Part shown: in pieces, positions 1 through 8,383 of the stretch
Position numbering within the stretch: the stretch's first letter is position 1
Layout: each line of letters opens with the position of its first letter
Source: Waddliaceae bacterium
Lineage (GTDB): Bacteria > Chlamydiota > Chlamydiia > Chlamydiales > SLFE01
NCBI GenBank assembly: GCA_007124415.1
Contig: SLFE01000052.1
Location: forward strand, 1 to 22,224
Reading direction: 5' to 3'
Length of the DNA: 22,224 bases
Position numbers and translations under genes: made by a program
The notes under the pieces: generated by a model
What the model saw: the letters and a program-made list of their open reading frames with translations, nothing else
Told to the model about the DNA's origin: nothing
Databases searched by the model: none

Positions 1-1434
1 CCGAGGGGGCTCTATTTGACTCCTCTGGACCGAAAAAAGCGCTGGGATTACGAACCTGTAGCGAAGGTCGGAGATGAACTTAGGCGCGGAGAGACGCTGG
101 GTACGACTTTAGAAAACCGTTTTAAACACCACATTATGATCCCTTTCTCACTCTACGGGAAATACACGATTACATGGGTGATCGGACCGGGCTCATACAC
201 TATTGATACGGTTGTCGCTAAAGCCGAGGATGAAGAGGGCAATGCCCACGAGTTTACGATGGTGCAAAGGTGGCCGGTTAAAACCGGCATGGCTCAAGGA
301 GAAAAAATCTCTCCGACCCGGATGCTGGAAACCGGACTTAGAATTGTTGATACGCAATTTCCAATTATGAAGGGCGGGACGTTTTGTTCGCCCGGCCCTT
401 TCGGCGCAGGTAAAACTGTGCTTCAGCACCATTTGTCCAAGTATTCAGCTGTCGACATCGTGATCGTTGTCGCCTGCGGGGAGAGGGCCGGCGAGGTGGT
501 CGAGCTTCTGAGGGAGTTTCCCCACCTTGAAGATCCCCATACAGGGGACACTCTGATGAAAAGAACAGCGATTATCTGCAACACATCGTCCATGCCGGTT
601 GCTGCGCGGGAATCTTCGATATACATGGGGATGACATTGGCCGAATATTATCGTCAAATGGGGCTGGACGTTCTGCTCCTTGCCGATTCGACATCGCGGT
701 GGGCGCAGGCGCTCCGCGAGATATCCGGGCGTCTTGAGGAGATACCAGGCGAAGAGGCGTTTCCCGCCTACTTGGCATCCCGCATCGCCCAATTTTATGA
801 AAGATCGGGCGTGATAGCCCAAACTGACGGAAGAACAGGTTCTGTGACCATTGGAGGGGCGGTGTCTCCTGCCGGCGGCAACTTTGAAGAGCCTGTAACA
901 CAGGCGACCCTTTCTGTTGTCGGAGCGTTTTTAGGACTTTCACGCGAGAGGTCGGATTCGAGGCGTTACCCAGCCATTGATCCGGGCATCTCCTGGTCGA
1001 AATATATCACCGGTGTCGGTAAAGAACTTTCCCAGTATTCCGACAATTGGGCATCCCTCGTCCTCAGGGCGGATAAAATTCTGAGGGAAGGTAATGAAAT
1101 CGGAAAACGAATGGAGGTTGTCGGAGAAGAAGGAACAGCCATTGAGGACTTCGTCATCCATCTCAAGGGCGAGCTTTACGACTTTACCTATTTGCAGCAA
1201 AATGCTTTTGATAAAGAGGATGCCTACTGTCCCCTTAAGAGGCAGGTCGAGCTGTTTATGCTAATCAATCGTATTTTTGATAAGAAATTTGCATTTAAAA
1301 CGCATGGGGAAGCTCGAAAGTTCTTTATGCAGTTATCCAATAAGATGAAAAATATGAACTTCTTGCCGGTAGGTTCGCGAGAGTATAAAGACACTTACGC
1401 GAAAATCGAGGAAATGATCAAGCATGAGGAATAA
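1..1434 (+). CDS. atpA: V-type ATP synthase/ATPase catalytic subunit A (5' truncated by window)
   Basis: Catalytic, ATP-binding subunit of the peripheral V1 head, which couples ATP turnover to ion movement through the membrane rotor. The reading frame is open from base 1 (first codons Pro-Arg-Gly-Leu-Tyr), so the TTG at 16 is internal; 477 codons are visible and roughly 110-120 N-terminal residues are missing compared with the usual length near 590. Seen: Walker A GPFGAGKT at 394-417 (Ala where GPFGSGKT is more usual), the GERAGE segment that follows it, the A-subunit block DSTSRWAQALREISGRLEE, and AVSPAGGNFEEPVT. The TAA stop at 1432-1434 touches the ATG of atpB (TAAATG), so translation of the two is probably coupled. 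Subunit identity is near certain. Whether the enzyme mainly makes or hydrolyses ATP cannot be read from sequence. Confidence 0.97.
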   Translation, partial: PRGLYLTPLDRKKRWDYEPVAKVGDELRRGETLGTTLENRFKHHIMIPFSLYGKYTITWVIGPGSYTIDTVVAKAEDEEGNAHEFTMVQRWPVKTGMAQGEKISPTRMLETGLRIVDTQFPIMKGGTFCSPGPFGAGKTVLQHHLSKYSAVDIVIVVACGERAGEVVELLREFPHLEDPHTGDTLMKRTAIICNTSSMPVAARESSIYMGMTLAEYYRQMGLDVLLLADSTSRWAQALREISGRLEEIPGEEAFPAYLASRIAQFYERSGVIAQTDGRTGSVTIGGAVSPAGGNFEEPVTQATLSVVGAFLGLSRERSDSRRYPAIDPGISWSKYITGVGKELSQYSDNWASLVLRADKILREGNEIGKRMEVVGEEGTAIEDFVIHLKGELYDFTYLQQNAFDKEDAYCPLKRQVELFMLINRIFDKKFAFKTHGEARKFFMQLSNKMKNMNFLPVGSREYKDTYAKIEEMIKHEE

Positions 1435-2745
1435 ATGAAAAAAGTTCATGATAGAATTAATAATATGCGGGGCAACCTCATCACGGTCACCGCCGGCGAT
1501 GTCGGCTTGGGTGAGCTTGCCGAGGTGAAGCTCAAAAACGGCAGAACCGTCTATGCATCGGTTCTTCGTATTGAGGGAGAGCAGGCCACGCTGCAGGTGT
1601 TTGAAGACGCCCGCGGAATATCGACCGGCGACAGGGTCACTTTTCTAAAAAGAAGAATGCAGGCTACATTCGGCGATTCTCTTTTGGGAAGAAGACTGAG
1701 CGGAAGCGGCGTTCCCATAGACAACGGCCCCGAAGTTATCGGAGATGCCTTAGACATTGGAGGGCCTTCTTTAAATCCCGCGAGGCGCTCTATACCCCGC
1801 GAGATGGTGAGAACAAACATTCCGATGATCGATGTCTTTAACTGTCTTGTCAAATCTCAAAAAATTCCCATTTTTTCCATTCCCGGAGAGCCTTACAACA
1901 AACTATTGATGAGGATTGCCAACCAAACCGACGCCGACGTTGTCGTCATTGCGGGCATGGGTTTGACTTTCGGTGAGTATCAGGCATTCATAGACAATGC
2001 CGAACAAGCCGGTTCGCTGAATAAAACTGTTATGTTCATCCATCGGGCAACCGATCCCGCCGTCGAGTGCCTGCTTGTTCCCGATATGGCTCTGGCCTGT
2101 GCCGAAAAGTTTGCCATCAATGGATCGAGCGTCCTTGTGCTGATGACCGACATGACTGCGTTCGCAGACAGCATTAAGGAAATTGCGATCACCATGGATC
2201 AAGTTCCTTCCAACAGGGGATATCCCGGATCGCTGTACTCCGATCTTGCTTCGAGATATGAAAAAGCCGGCGTGATAGAGGGAAGCGGCTCGATTACGAT
2301 TGTTAGTGTGACAACAATGCCCGGCGACGATGTCACTCATCCGATTCCCGATAACACCGGATATATTACCGAGGGGCAATTTTACCTGCATCACGGTATG
2401 ATTGATCCTTTTGGTTCGCTTTCGAGACTGAAGCAAAATGTGATCGGCAAGGTAACTAGAGAAGATCACGGTGACTTGGCCAACGCCATGATCCGTCTTT
2501 ATGCCGAGTCGAAAAAGGCCCGCGAAAGGCGTAGTATGGGATTCCGGCTGTCAAAGTGGGACGAAAAACTTCTTGTTTATTCGGATAAGTTTGAGGGGCA
2601 AATGATGAATTTGGAAGTCAATCTGCCGATTGATGAGGCTTTAGACGCAGGCTGGTTGATACTTGCCGAATGTTTTGAGCCTGACGAAGTCGGAATTAAA
2701 AAGTCTATGATCGATACATATTGGCCAAACAAGGCGGTGGTGTGA
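1435..2745 (+). CDS. atpB: V-type ATP synthase/ATPase non-catalytic subunit B
   Basis: Regulatory subunit alternating with A in the V1 hexamer. It is 436 residues, close to the length of chlamydial B subunits. The P-loop position is degenerate (IPIFSIPGEPYNKLL where a nucleotide-binding loop would sit), as expected for a B subunit. Also seen are the family blocks LTFGEYQAFIDNAE, LMTDMTAFADSIKEIA and PSNRGYPGSLYSDLASRYEK. The ATG directly follows the atpA stop with no gap. The TGA stop at 2743-2745 overlaps the proposed GTG start of atpD at 2742-2744. The gene lies inside the operon, and no internal promoter or terminator was seen. Alternative identities such as the F-type alpha subunit are excluded by the degenerate P-loop and the neighbours. 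Confidence 0.97.
   Translation: MKKVHDRINNMRGNLITVTAGDVGLGELAEVKLKNGRTVYASVLRIEGEQATLQVFEDARGISTGDRVTFLKRRMQATFGDSLLGRRLSGSGVPIDNGPEVIGDALDIGGPSLNPARRSIPREMVRTNIPMIDVFNCLVKSQKIPIFSIPGEPYNKLLMRIANQTDADVVVIAGMGLTFGEYQAFIDNAEQAGSLNKTVMFIHRATDPAVECLLVPDMALACAEKFAINGSSVLVLMTDMTAFADSIKEIAITMDQVPSNRGYPGSLYSDLASRYEKAGVIEGSGSITIVSVTTMPGDDVTHPIPDNTGYITEGQFYLHHGMIDPFGSLSRLKQNVIGKVTREDHGDLANAMIRLYAESKKARERRSMGFRLSKWDEKLLVYSDKFEGQMMNLEVNLPIDEALDAGWLILAECFEPDEVGIKKSMIDTYWPNKAVV
2731..2744 (+). promoter_or_regulatory. Ribosome binding site and GTG start deciding the N-terminus of atpD
   Basis: The purine-rich AAGGCGGTG at 2731-2739 lies just upstream of GTG at 2742-2744, giving the N-terminus (M)SDIKLTKNGLRDQQ. 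A TTG at 2721 in the same frame would add seven residues encoded inside the end of atpB and has no good ribosome binding site. The SxxIKLTKN beginning matches my memory of chlamydial AtpD proteins. The GTGA overlap with the atpB stop suggests coupled translation. Confidence 0.65.
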
Positions 2746-3380
2746 GCGATATAAAACTCACAAAGAATGGATTGAGGGATCAGCAACAGAAGCTTACCCA
2801 GTTGAACCGTTATCTGCCGACCCTCAAGTTAAAAAAAGCGATGCTTCAGCTCGAAGTGAATGAGGCGCGCCAGGAAATCTCTGCCCTGGAAAAAAAATAT
2901 GAGGAGCAGAGGATGATCGCCCTGGAGTACTGCACTCTTTTGACGGAAAAAACTGTGGTTGATCCAGTCGAAGTGACAAAAGTGCTTGAAGTAAAGAAGA
3001 GGTACGAAAATATTGCCGGCATCGAAGTTCCTTATTTCGACGGTGCAGAGTTTCAGGAGGTAGAATATACTCTGTTCGACACTCCGATCTGGATTGATGG
3101 CGTTATTACGGGCTTAAGAGCGCTTTCCGAAATTGCTGTTGAAATTTCAGTGGCCAAGGAAAAAAAGGATGCGCTTGAAAATGAACTCAGGAATGTATCG
3201 ATCCGCGTGAACCTGTTCGAGAAGATTCTGATACCGAGGGCCAAGAAAAACATTAAGAAGATCAGCGTATTTCTTGGAGATCAGCAGCTTGCCGCCGTAG
3301 GACAAATTAAAGTAGCCAAATCGAAAATCGAAGCGAAGAAAGAAGAGATGCTCAAAGAATTTATTGAAGGGATAGCCTAA
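2742..3380 (+). CDS. atpD: V-type ATP synthase/ATPase subunit D (central stalk)
   Basis: Subunit D forms the rotating central shaft linking the A/B head to the membrane ring. The protein is 212 residues from the GTG start, near the family's usual 200-215. It shows the expected N-terminal motif, KLTKN followed by LPTLKLKKAMLQLEV, then long Lys/Glu-rich stretches compatible with the two antiparallel helices of the shaft, and a C-terminal helix with VNLFEKILIPRAKKNIKKI (about residues 155-173), the usual signature of this family. It overlaps atpB by GTGA and is followed five bases later by atpI. A longer version from TTG at 2721 is possible but less likely. Confidence 0.93.
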   Translation: MSDIKLTKNGLRDQQQKLTQLNRYLPTLKLKKAMLQLEVNEARQEISALEKKYEEQRMIALEYCTLLTEKTVVDPVEVTKVLEVKKRYENIAGIEVPYFDGAEFQEVEYTLFDTPIWIDGVITGLRALSEIAVEISVAKEKKDALENELRNVSIRVNLFEKILIPRAKKNIKKISVFLGDQQLAAVGQIKVAKSKIEAKKEEMLKEFIEGIA

Positions 3381-3385
3381 CGCAT

Positions 3386-5308
3386 ATGTCTCGAATTGAT
3401 GTTAAAAAATTTACTTTTGTCGGGATTAATGAGCAAAAAGAGGAATTCTTCCATCGAGCTCAACAAAAGGGGATGATCCATTTTATTGACGTTAGTCAAA
3501 AGAAAGCTTCCCACACTCCTCAGGAAATTCAGGATCTGACCAGTGCGATCAAAATCCTTCGCAGCCTCCCTGTCGCCAATCAGGTCGAGCCGTCCAGCGT
3601 AAGCCGAGCTCTTCCCATAGCCAAGGAAGTTTTAGCGTTAAGGCACGCAATCGACTCTAAGGAGGAGAAGCTCAGGGTTCTTGTTTTGGAAATTGAGAGA
3701 ATACGCGAATTCGGCAACTTCAGTTTGGACGACATTGCCTATATTGAAAAAGAGGGTAATCGAATCATTCAGTTTTACTGCGCGAAAAAGGGACATTTTG
3801 AGGAGAAAGACCTTCCGGAAAATGTGATGTTCATCAACTCGGACCATGGCCTTGACTATTATGTCGGCATCAATGAAACGAGGCGATCCTTCAGTAAAAT
3901 GGTAGAAATGGTTTTCGAATATTCCCTTTCCGAACTTATGGACCAAGCAAAGGGGGTCCGCGAAGACATTCGCAAATCCGAGACAGCGCTCAAAGAGCTC
4001 GCTAAATATAACGACTTTTTGCACAAGGCCCTGATCGTAGCTCATAATCATTACACCTTTGACACAAATCTTGACTATGCCCGGGATGAGCTTAACGGCA
4101 GCCTTTTTGTCGTCGAGGGGTGGATTCCGATGGACCGCATGGACGATATTAAGGATCTTGTGGGAGAGCTTGGAATCTATTTCGAAGAAGTCTTGATAGA
4201 GGAGACGGATAGTATTCCGACCTGCCTGGAAAATCGTGGAGCGGGGAAAATCGGCGAGGACCTTATTAATATTTACGACACTCCTCACCATACCGACAAA
4301 GATCCGTCGCTTTGGGTCTTGTCGGCTTTTGCTCTTTTTTTCGCTATGATAGTCAATGACGCGGGGTACGGACTTGTCTTTTTAGTTTTGGCGATCTTTA
4401 TCAAGTACAAATTTTGGAGTCAAAAAGGTGTCGGAAAACGGGTCATTAACTTGACTCTTATACTTTGCGCCGGCTGCATTGTTTGGGGTACGCTCACAAC
4501 ATCGTTTTTCGGAATCAATATTTCCATGGACAGTCCATTAAGAAATGTGTCCCTCCTTGGCTGGATCAGCGAGAAGAAGGCAGAATTTCACCTTCACTTT
4601 AAGGACAGCCAATATGAAGATTGGAAGAAGAATTATCCGGAGATCTCCGGAATAACGGATGGAAAAGAATTTTTCCAGACCACTGAAATAACGGAAAACG
4701 GGTTTGTCAGCAATAAGGTTCTCAGCGATATCGGGCGCAAGGTGCTTCTGGAGCTTGCCCTGCTTGTCGGAATCATACATATAGCGCTTTCATTTGCTAG
4801 GTATTTAGGGCGAAATTGGAGTGGAATCGGATGGATTGCCGTGCTTGTAGGCGGCTATCTTTATTTTCCTCATTATCTTGAAGAGACAACTCTTCTTTAT
4901 TATGTTTTTGGCGTGCCTCGGGGCTTTGGGGCGACAGAAGGGTTGCAGCTTATGTATATCGGTATTGCGGCAGCCGTCGGCCTGGCCGTCCTCCAGCACC
5001 GCCTGGCCGGGCTTGTAGAGCCCATGAACCTTATCCAGGTTTTCGCCGACGTGCTATCGTATTTAAGGCTTTACGCCTTGGGGCTTGCAAGCGCGATTGT
5101 CAGTGAAACAATTAATGAAATCTATGGAACCCTTCCCTTCCTGTTGGCTATTGTGATCATCGCATTAGCTCACGTGGTTAATATGCTTCTCGGCATTATG
5201 GGAGGTGTCATCCACGGGCTTCGTCTGAATTTTATAGAATGGTATCACTATTCATTTGAAGGGGGAGGGAAGGCTTTTGATCCCCTCCGCCTTTATGAAG
5301 TGGAATAA
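3386..5308 (+). CDS. atpI: V-type ATP synthase/ATPase membrane subunit I
   Basis: Subunit I (the counterpart of eukaryotic subunit a) provides the stator and the half-channels for ions in the membrane. It is 640 residues: a soluble N-terminal half up to about residue 305, then a hydrophobic half with about seven membrane segments starting at LWVLSAFALFFAMIVNDAGYG. The essential arginine lies in SYLRLYALGLAS at residue 561 (codon 5066-5068), followed by the conserved tail HGLRLNFIEWYHYSFEGGG and KAFDPLR. The ATG at 3386 is preceded by GAAGGGA about 14-20 bases upstream, a weakly placed ribosome binding site. The stop at 5306-5308 is followed by atpK after 13 bases. Length and order agree with the chlamydial operon. 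Confidence 0.95.
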   Translation: MSRIDVKKFTFVGINEQKEEFFHRAQQKGMIHFIDVSQKKASHTPQEIQDLTSAIKILRSLPVANQVEPSSVSRALPIAKEVLALRHAIDSKEEKLRVLVLEIERIREFGNFSLDDIAYIEKEGNRIIQFYCAKKGHFEEKDLPENVMFINSDHGLDYYVGINETRRSFSKMVEMVFEYSLSELMDQAKGVREDIRKSETALKELAKYNDFLHKALIVAHNHYTFDTNLDYARDELNGSLFVVEGWIPMDRMDDIKDLVGELGIYFEEVLIEETDSIPTCLENRGAGKIGEDLINIYDTPHHTDKDPSLWVLSAFALFFAMIVNDAGYGLVFLVLAIFIKYKFWSQKGVGKRVINLTLILCAGCIVWGTLTTSFFGINISMDSPLRNVSLLGWISEKKAEFHLHFKDSQYEDWKKNYPEISGITDGKEFFQTTEITENGFVSNKVLSDIGRKVLLELALLVGIIHIALSFARYLGRNWSGIGWIAVLVGGYLYFPHYLEETTLLYYVFGVPRGFGATEGLQLMYIGIAAAVGLAVLQHRLAGLVEPMNLIQVFADVLSYLRLYALGLASAIVSETINEIYGTLPFLLAIVIIALAHVVNMLLGIMGGVIHGLRLNFIEWYHYSFEGGGKAFDPLRLYEVE

Positions 5309-5324
5309 AAGGAGTAATTTTATG
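5308..5324 (+). promoter_or_regulatory. Ribosome binding site of atpK
   Basis: AAAGGAGT at 5308-5315 sits seven bases before ATG 5322-5324. This fixes the start of the proteolipid gene after the atpI stop, instead of in-frame upstream ATGs that lie inside atpI. Confidence 0.8.
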
Positions 5325-5744
5325 GCTTATGATTTATTTGGACCGGCTATCGCCCTTGGGTTGAGCGCTATAGGCAGCAGTGTCGGCTGCGGAATTGCAG
5401 GAGCTGCCTCCCATGCGGTAATGAGCCGCGTTGAAGAAGGACATGGTAAATATATTGCCATGGCTGCCGCCCCTTCTTCGCAGGTCATTTATGGCTTCAT
5501 TTTAATGCTCTTGATGAGCCGCGCCATTGAAGCGGAGACTTTATCGCCTATGACAGCGTTGGGTATCGGATTCGGATCCGGAGCGGCGATCATGGTTGCG
5601 GCAATATTTCAGGGAAGGGTTTGCGCGACGGGCATTCAGGCGACCGCCAAGCAGCCGGCTGTTTTTGGAAAATGCTTTGCGGCTATCGGGATTATTGAGT
5701 CCTTTGCTCTTTTCGCGTTTGTGTTTGCGCTCTTGTTAATGTAG
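5322..5744 (+). CDS. atpK: V-type ATP synthase/ATPase proteolipid subunit K (rotor ring)
   Basis: Membrane rotor subunit carrying the ion-binding carboxylate. It has 140 residues and four hydrophobic segments, i.e. the duplicated hairpin typical of V-type proteolipids. The first hairpin lacks a membrane-embedded acid; the second has Glu126 in GIIESFALFAF. Aligned by eye with Enterococcus hirae NtpK, the polar Na+ ligands are largely kept: Ser53-Gln54 (Thr64-Gln65 in NtpK), Tyr57 (Tyr68), Gln97 (Gln110) and Glu126 (Glu139); Leu61 is replaced by Ala50. This suggests Na+ rather than H+ specificity, which is inference. The start is set by a strong ribosome binding site. The gene closes the ATPase operon, but fumC follows after only 15 bases without a terminator. 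Confidence 0.95.
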   Translation: MAYDLFGPAIALGLSAIGSSVGCGIAGAASHAVMSRVEEGHGKYIAMAAAPSSQVIYGFILMLLMSRAIEAETLSPMTALGIGFGSGAAIMVAAIFQGRVCATGIQATAKQPAVFGKCFAAIGIIESFALFAFVFALLLM

Positions 5745-5747
5745 GAC

Positions 5748-5762
5748 AAGGAGAAAATTTTG
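5748..5762 (+). promoter_or_regulatory. Ribosome binding site and TTG start of fumC
   Basis: AAGGAG at 5748-5753 is followed after six bases by TTG 5760-5762. No ATG or GTG in the right frame lies nearby, so TTG is the most likely start. Close spacing to atpK (stop at 5744) suggests read-through from the ATPase operon. Confidence 0.75.
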
Positions 5763-7139
5763 GGTCATCGTGTTGAGAAAGACAGTTTAGGAGAGGTTAA
5801 GGTGCCTGCCGACAAATTTTACGGGGCCCAAACCGAGCGGTCGAGAAATAATTTTCGGATTGGATCGGAGATGATCCCTTTGGAGATGATCTACGCCCTA
5901 GTCATCGTTAAGAAAGCAGCCGCTGCTGTCAACAGGGACCTCGATCTGATCGATAAAGAGAAATCGGAATTGATCCTGTCCATTTGCGATGAAATCTTGT
6001 CGGGAAAACATGATGATCAATTTCCGTTGAACGTTTGGCAGACCGGTTCTGGTACGCAGACTAATATGAATGTCAATGAGGTGATTTCCAATTTAGCCAT
6101 CAATAAGGTTGGGGGTGAGATCGGGACTAAACATCCCATCCACCCTAACGACCACGTAAACATGAGCCAGTCGTCTAATGATGTTTTTCCTACGGCTATG
6201 CATGTAGCAGCGACTTTGGCCATCGTCAATAATCTTTTGCCCTCATTAGAACAATTCCATGCCGCGCTTCAATCGAAAACGGAAGAATTCAAAGATATCA
6301 TCAAAATTGGACGAACGCACCTGATGGATGCCGCCCCTTTGACTCTGGGTCAGGAATTTTCAGGCTATGCAAGCCAGATAGCTCATGGTATTGAAGCTGT
6401 AAAAAATACTTTGCCTCATCTGTCAGAGCTGGCTTTGGGGGGGACGGCAGTTGGAACGGGCCTCAATTCGCCGCCGGAGTATGCTAAAAAAGCGGCTGAT
6501 GCGATCAGTGAGCTCACAAAGGTCTCTTTTGTTTCTGCGCCAAACAAATTTGAAGCTCTTGCCGCTAATGACGCCCTTGTCGAAGCTAGCGGAGCGCTTA
6601 AGAGACTTGCCTGTTCGTATATGAAAATTGCCAACGACATCCGCTGGATGGTGTCAGGGCCCCGATGCGGGATTGGAGAAATCAAAATACCTGAGAACGA
6701 GCCGGGTTCCTCCATTATGCCCGGAAAGATCAATCCCACTCAGTGCGAGGCATTGACAATGCTCAGCGTCCAGGTGATTGGCAATGATGCGACCATTGGA
6801 ATCGCAGGATCGCAAGGCAATTTTGAGCTTAATGTTTTTAAACCTGTCATTATCTATAACTTTTTGCAATCCGTTCATCTCCTCGCGGACGGCGCGAGGA
6901 GTTTTACCGAAAAGTGCGTCATCGGGATCAAGCCGAATGAAGAGAGAATCAAAATGCATCTAGAAAATTCCCTAATGCTTGCCACCGCCTTAAACCGCGA
7001 GATAGGCTATGACAATGCCAGCAAAATCGTCAGAAAAGCCCACGCTGAAGGACTTACCTTAAGGGAAGCCGCCCTTGAACTGGATATACTCGATGAAAAA
7101 CGTTTTGATGAAATTGTCGATCCCGCCAAAATGATATAA
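5760..7139 (+). CDS. fumC: Class II fumarate hydratase
   Basis: Iron-independent fumarase, converting fumarate and water to L-malate in the TCA cycle; a cytosolic homotetramer in its family. The protein is 459 residues, the usual size. Seen in order: TGSGTQTNMNVNEV, SSNDVFPTAMHVA, the GRTHLMDAAPLTLGQEFSGY block, and the fumarate-lyase signature GSSIMPGKINP. FumC is distinguished from aspartase and argininosuccinate lyase by its overall blocks, especially the N-terminal KVPADKFYGAQTERS. Start is TTG with a good ribosome binding site. It follows atpK by 15 bases and precedes a lipoprotein gene by 17, so it may be transcribed with the V-ATPase genes, which would link dicarboxylate metabolism with the ion pump. 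The call is near certain. Confidence 0.96.
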   Translation: MGHRVEKDSLGEVKVPADKFYGAQTERSRNNFRIGSEMIPLEMIYALVIVKKAAAAVNRDLDLIDKEKSELILSICDEILSGKHDDQFPLNVWQTGSGTQTNMNVNEVISNLAINKVGGEIGTKHPIHPNDHVNMSQSSNDVFPTAMHVAATLAIVNNLLPSLEQFHAALQSKTEEFKDIIKIGRTHLMDAAPLTLGQEFSGYASQIAHGIEAVKNTLPHLSELALGGTAVGTGLNSPPEYAKKAADAISELTKVSFVSAPNKFEALAANDALVEASGALKRLACSYMKIANDIRWMVSGPRCGIGEIKIPENEPGSSIMPGKINPTQCEALTMLSVQVIGNDATIGIAGSQGNFELNVFKPVIIYNFLQSVHLLADGARSFTEKCVIGIKPNEERIKMHLENSLMLATALNREIGYDNASKIVRKAHAEGLTLREAALELDILDEKRFDEIVDPAKMI

Positions 7140-7156
7140 AACGAATAATTCAATAT

Positions 7157-7690
7157 ATGATCCGCATCTGTCCGATATTAATTTTAGCTTTGCTGCTAGC
7201 ATCTTGCGGAACCGAGAGGCTGCAGGTACAGAGCGAATATATGCTGCCTGATCGTTATGCCAGCGTTTGGGTCGGGACGCCGGATCCCCATAAATATTAT
7301 CCAAACGTTGGACAGAGGCTGCTGATTCAATGGAAATTAAAGGATGAAATGCAATCCTTTTGCCAGATTTGGCTGAGGATGCGAATACTTTATCGCAATT
7401 ACGAAAAAATCGAAAAATGGATCCCCCTTAAATGTCCTGTCGGCCGGATAGCTTACTATATAATGGACGAAGATTACACCTGCACTGATGGCATTGCCGC
7501 CTACCATATCCAGATTTTCGGTGACGGGCGGCTAATTGCCGAGAAAAAACATCACCTTTGGGAAGAAGTCATTATAATAGAGCAAAATGATGAGGACTAT
7601 GACGAGATCGACCTTCAAATGGATGACTTTCCGGACGATTTCCGATTTGATGAAGAAGAGCCTGACGGCACTGGATTTTACAGAATATGA
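7157..7690 (+). CDS. Small acidic predicted lipoprotein, function unknown
   Basis: I do not recognise the family with confidence. The 177-residue protein begins with a short positively charged N-terminus (Ile-Arg), a hydrophobic stretch and a lipobox Leu-Ala-Ser-Cys with Cys17 as the predicted lipidation site, so it should be a lipoprotein facing the periplasm. The mature part has a compact block VGTPDPHKYYPNVGQRLLIQW (about residues 39-59) and several Cys residues. The last 40 residues are strongly acidic (about 17 Asp/Glu, including FPDDFRFDEEE). No clear ribosome binding site precedes ATG 7157. Its stop overlaps the start of the methyltransferase gene (ATGA at 7687-7690), so it is translated in a unit with a cytoplasmic rRNA-modifying enzyme; no functional link is evident. 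Confidence 0.8.
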   Translation: MIRICPILILALLLASCGTERLQVQSEYMLPDRYASVWVGTPDPHKYYPNVGQRLLIQWKLKDEMQSFCQIWLRMRILYRNYEKIEKWIPLKCPVGRIAYYIMDEDYTCTDGIAAYHIQIFGDGRLIAEKKHHLWEEVIIIEQNDEDYDEIDLQMDDFPDDFRFDEEEPDGTGFYRI

Positions 7691-8379
7691 AACGACTGAT
7701 TATAGGCAAAAATTGCATTCGCGAAGTGCTTAAAGCCGCCCCGGAGCGTATCGAGTCTCTTTTATTGGCAAAGGATGATCCTGAATTTTCTAAAGCAGGC
7801 ATACCGGTTAAAATTCTCCGAAAGGATCAATTATCAGACCTTGCCGGCACCGAGTCCCATCAGGGAGTCGGGGCTTACGTTAAAGACAGGTCTCGTCCGG
7901 ATCTGAAGTCCTTTTTAAAAAAAGAAAGGGATGCGAGTCTTGTTTTGATGCTCGATTCGATTTTTGATCCTCAGAATTTCGGAGCCATTCTTCGCGCCGC
8001 CGAATGCTTTGGCGCCGATGCCGTTGTCTGGTCGAAAAACAGGGGAGTTGACATCACACCCGTCGTCACAAAAGCCAGTGTCGGCGCCTCCGAACTTATC
8101 GACTTGATCAAAGTTTCGAATCTTGCCGAAGCGGTCAAACAATTTCAGAAGCATGGCTATGGGGCAGTTACCGCTGAAATCGGTGATGAGGCCGAGAACC
8201 TTTTTGAATTTGTATTCCCTCCGCTTACTCTTCTCATTATGGGATCTGAGGGCAAAGGGGTCCAGCCCCTGATCAGCAAAAGGGCCGACCATAAAGTTTA
8301 TATTCCCATGGCCGGTCAAATCGACTCGCTCAACGTTTCGCAGGCAACATCGGTTTTCCTCTCTCACTGGAAATCATAA
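7687..8379 (+). CDS. rlmB: SpoU/TrmH-family RNA 2'-O-methyltransferase, RlmB-like
   Basis: Predicted to transfer a methyl group from SAM to a ribose 2'-OH, probably on 23S rRNA (Gm2251 in E. coli) if truly RlmB. It has 230 residues. The N-terminal substrate-binding domain begins with IIGKNCIREVL, typical of RlmB-like proteins. The C-terminal SPOUT knot shows motif 1 LDSIFDPQNFGAILRAAE (residues 89-106, with Asn97 and Arg103), motif 2 LIMGSEGKGV (183-192) and motif 3 VYIPMAGQIDSLNVSQA (204-220). The gene overlaps the lipoprotein gene by ATGA and its stop lies four bases from the stop of the convergent DAHP synthase gene; no terminator fits in between. The family is certain; the exact target nucleotide (rRNA versus tRNA) is inferred. 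Confidence 0.9.
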   Translation: MKRLIIGKNCIREVLKAAPERIESLLLAKDDPEFSKAGIPVKILRKDQLSDLAGTESHQGVGAYVKDRSRPDLKSFLKKERDASLVLMLDSIFDPQNFGAILRAAECFGADAVVWSKNRGVDITPVVTKASVGASELIDLIKVSNLAEAVKQFQKHGYGAVTAEIGDEAENLFEFVFPPLTLLIMGSEGKGVQPLISKRADHKVYIPMAGQIDSLNVSQATSVFLSHWKS

Positions 8380-8383
8380 GCGA

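Noticed and set aside
1903..2469. 188-codon minus-strand reading frame inside atpB
   Set aside because: Antisense shadow of a highly conserved gene; no ribosome binding site or protein-like pattern.
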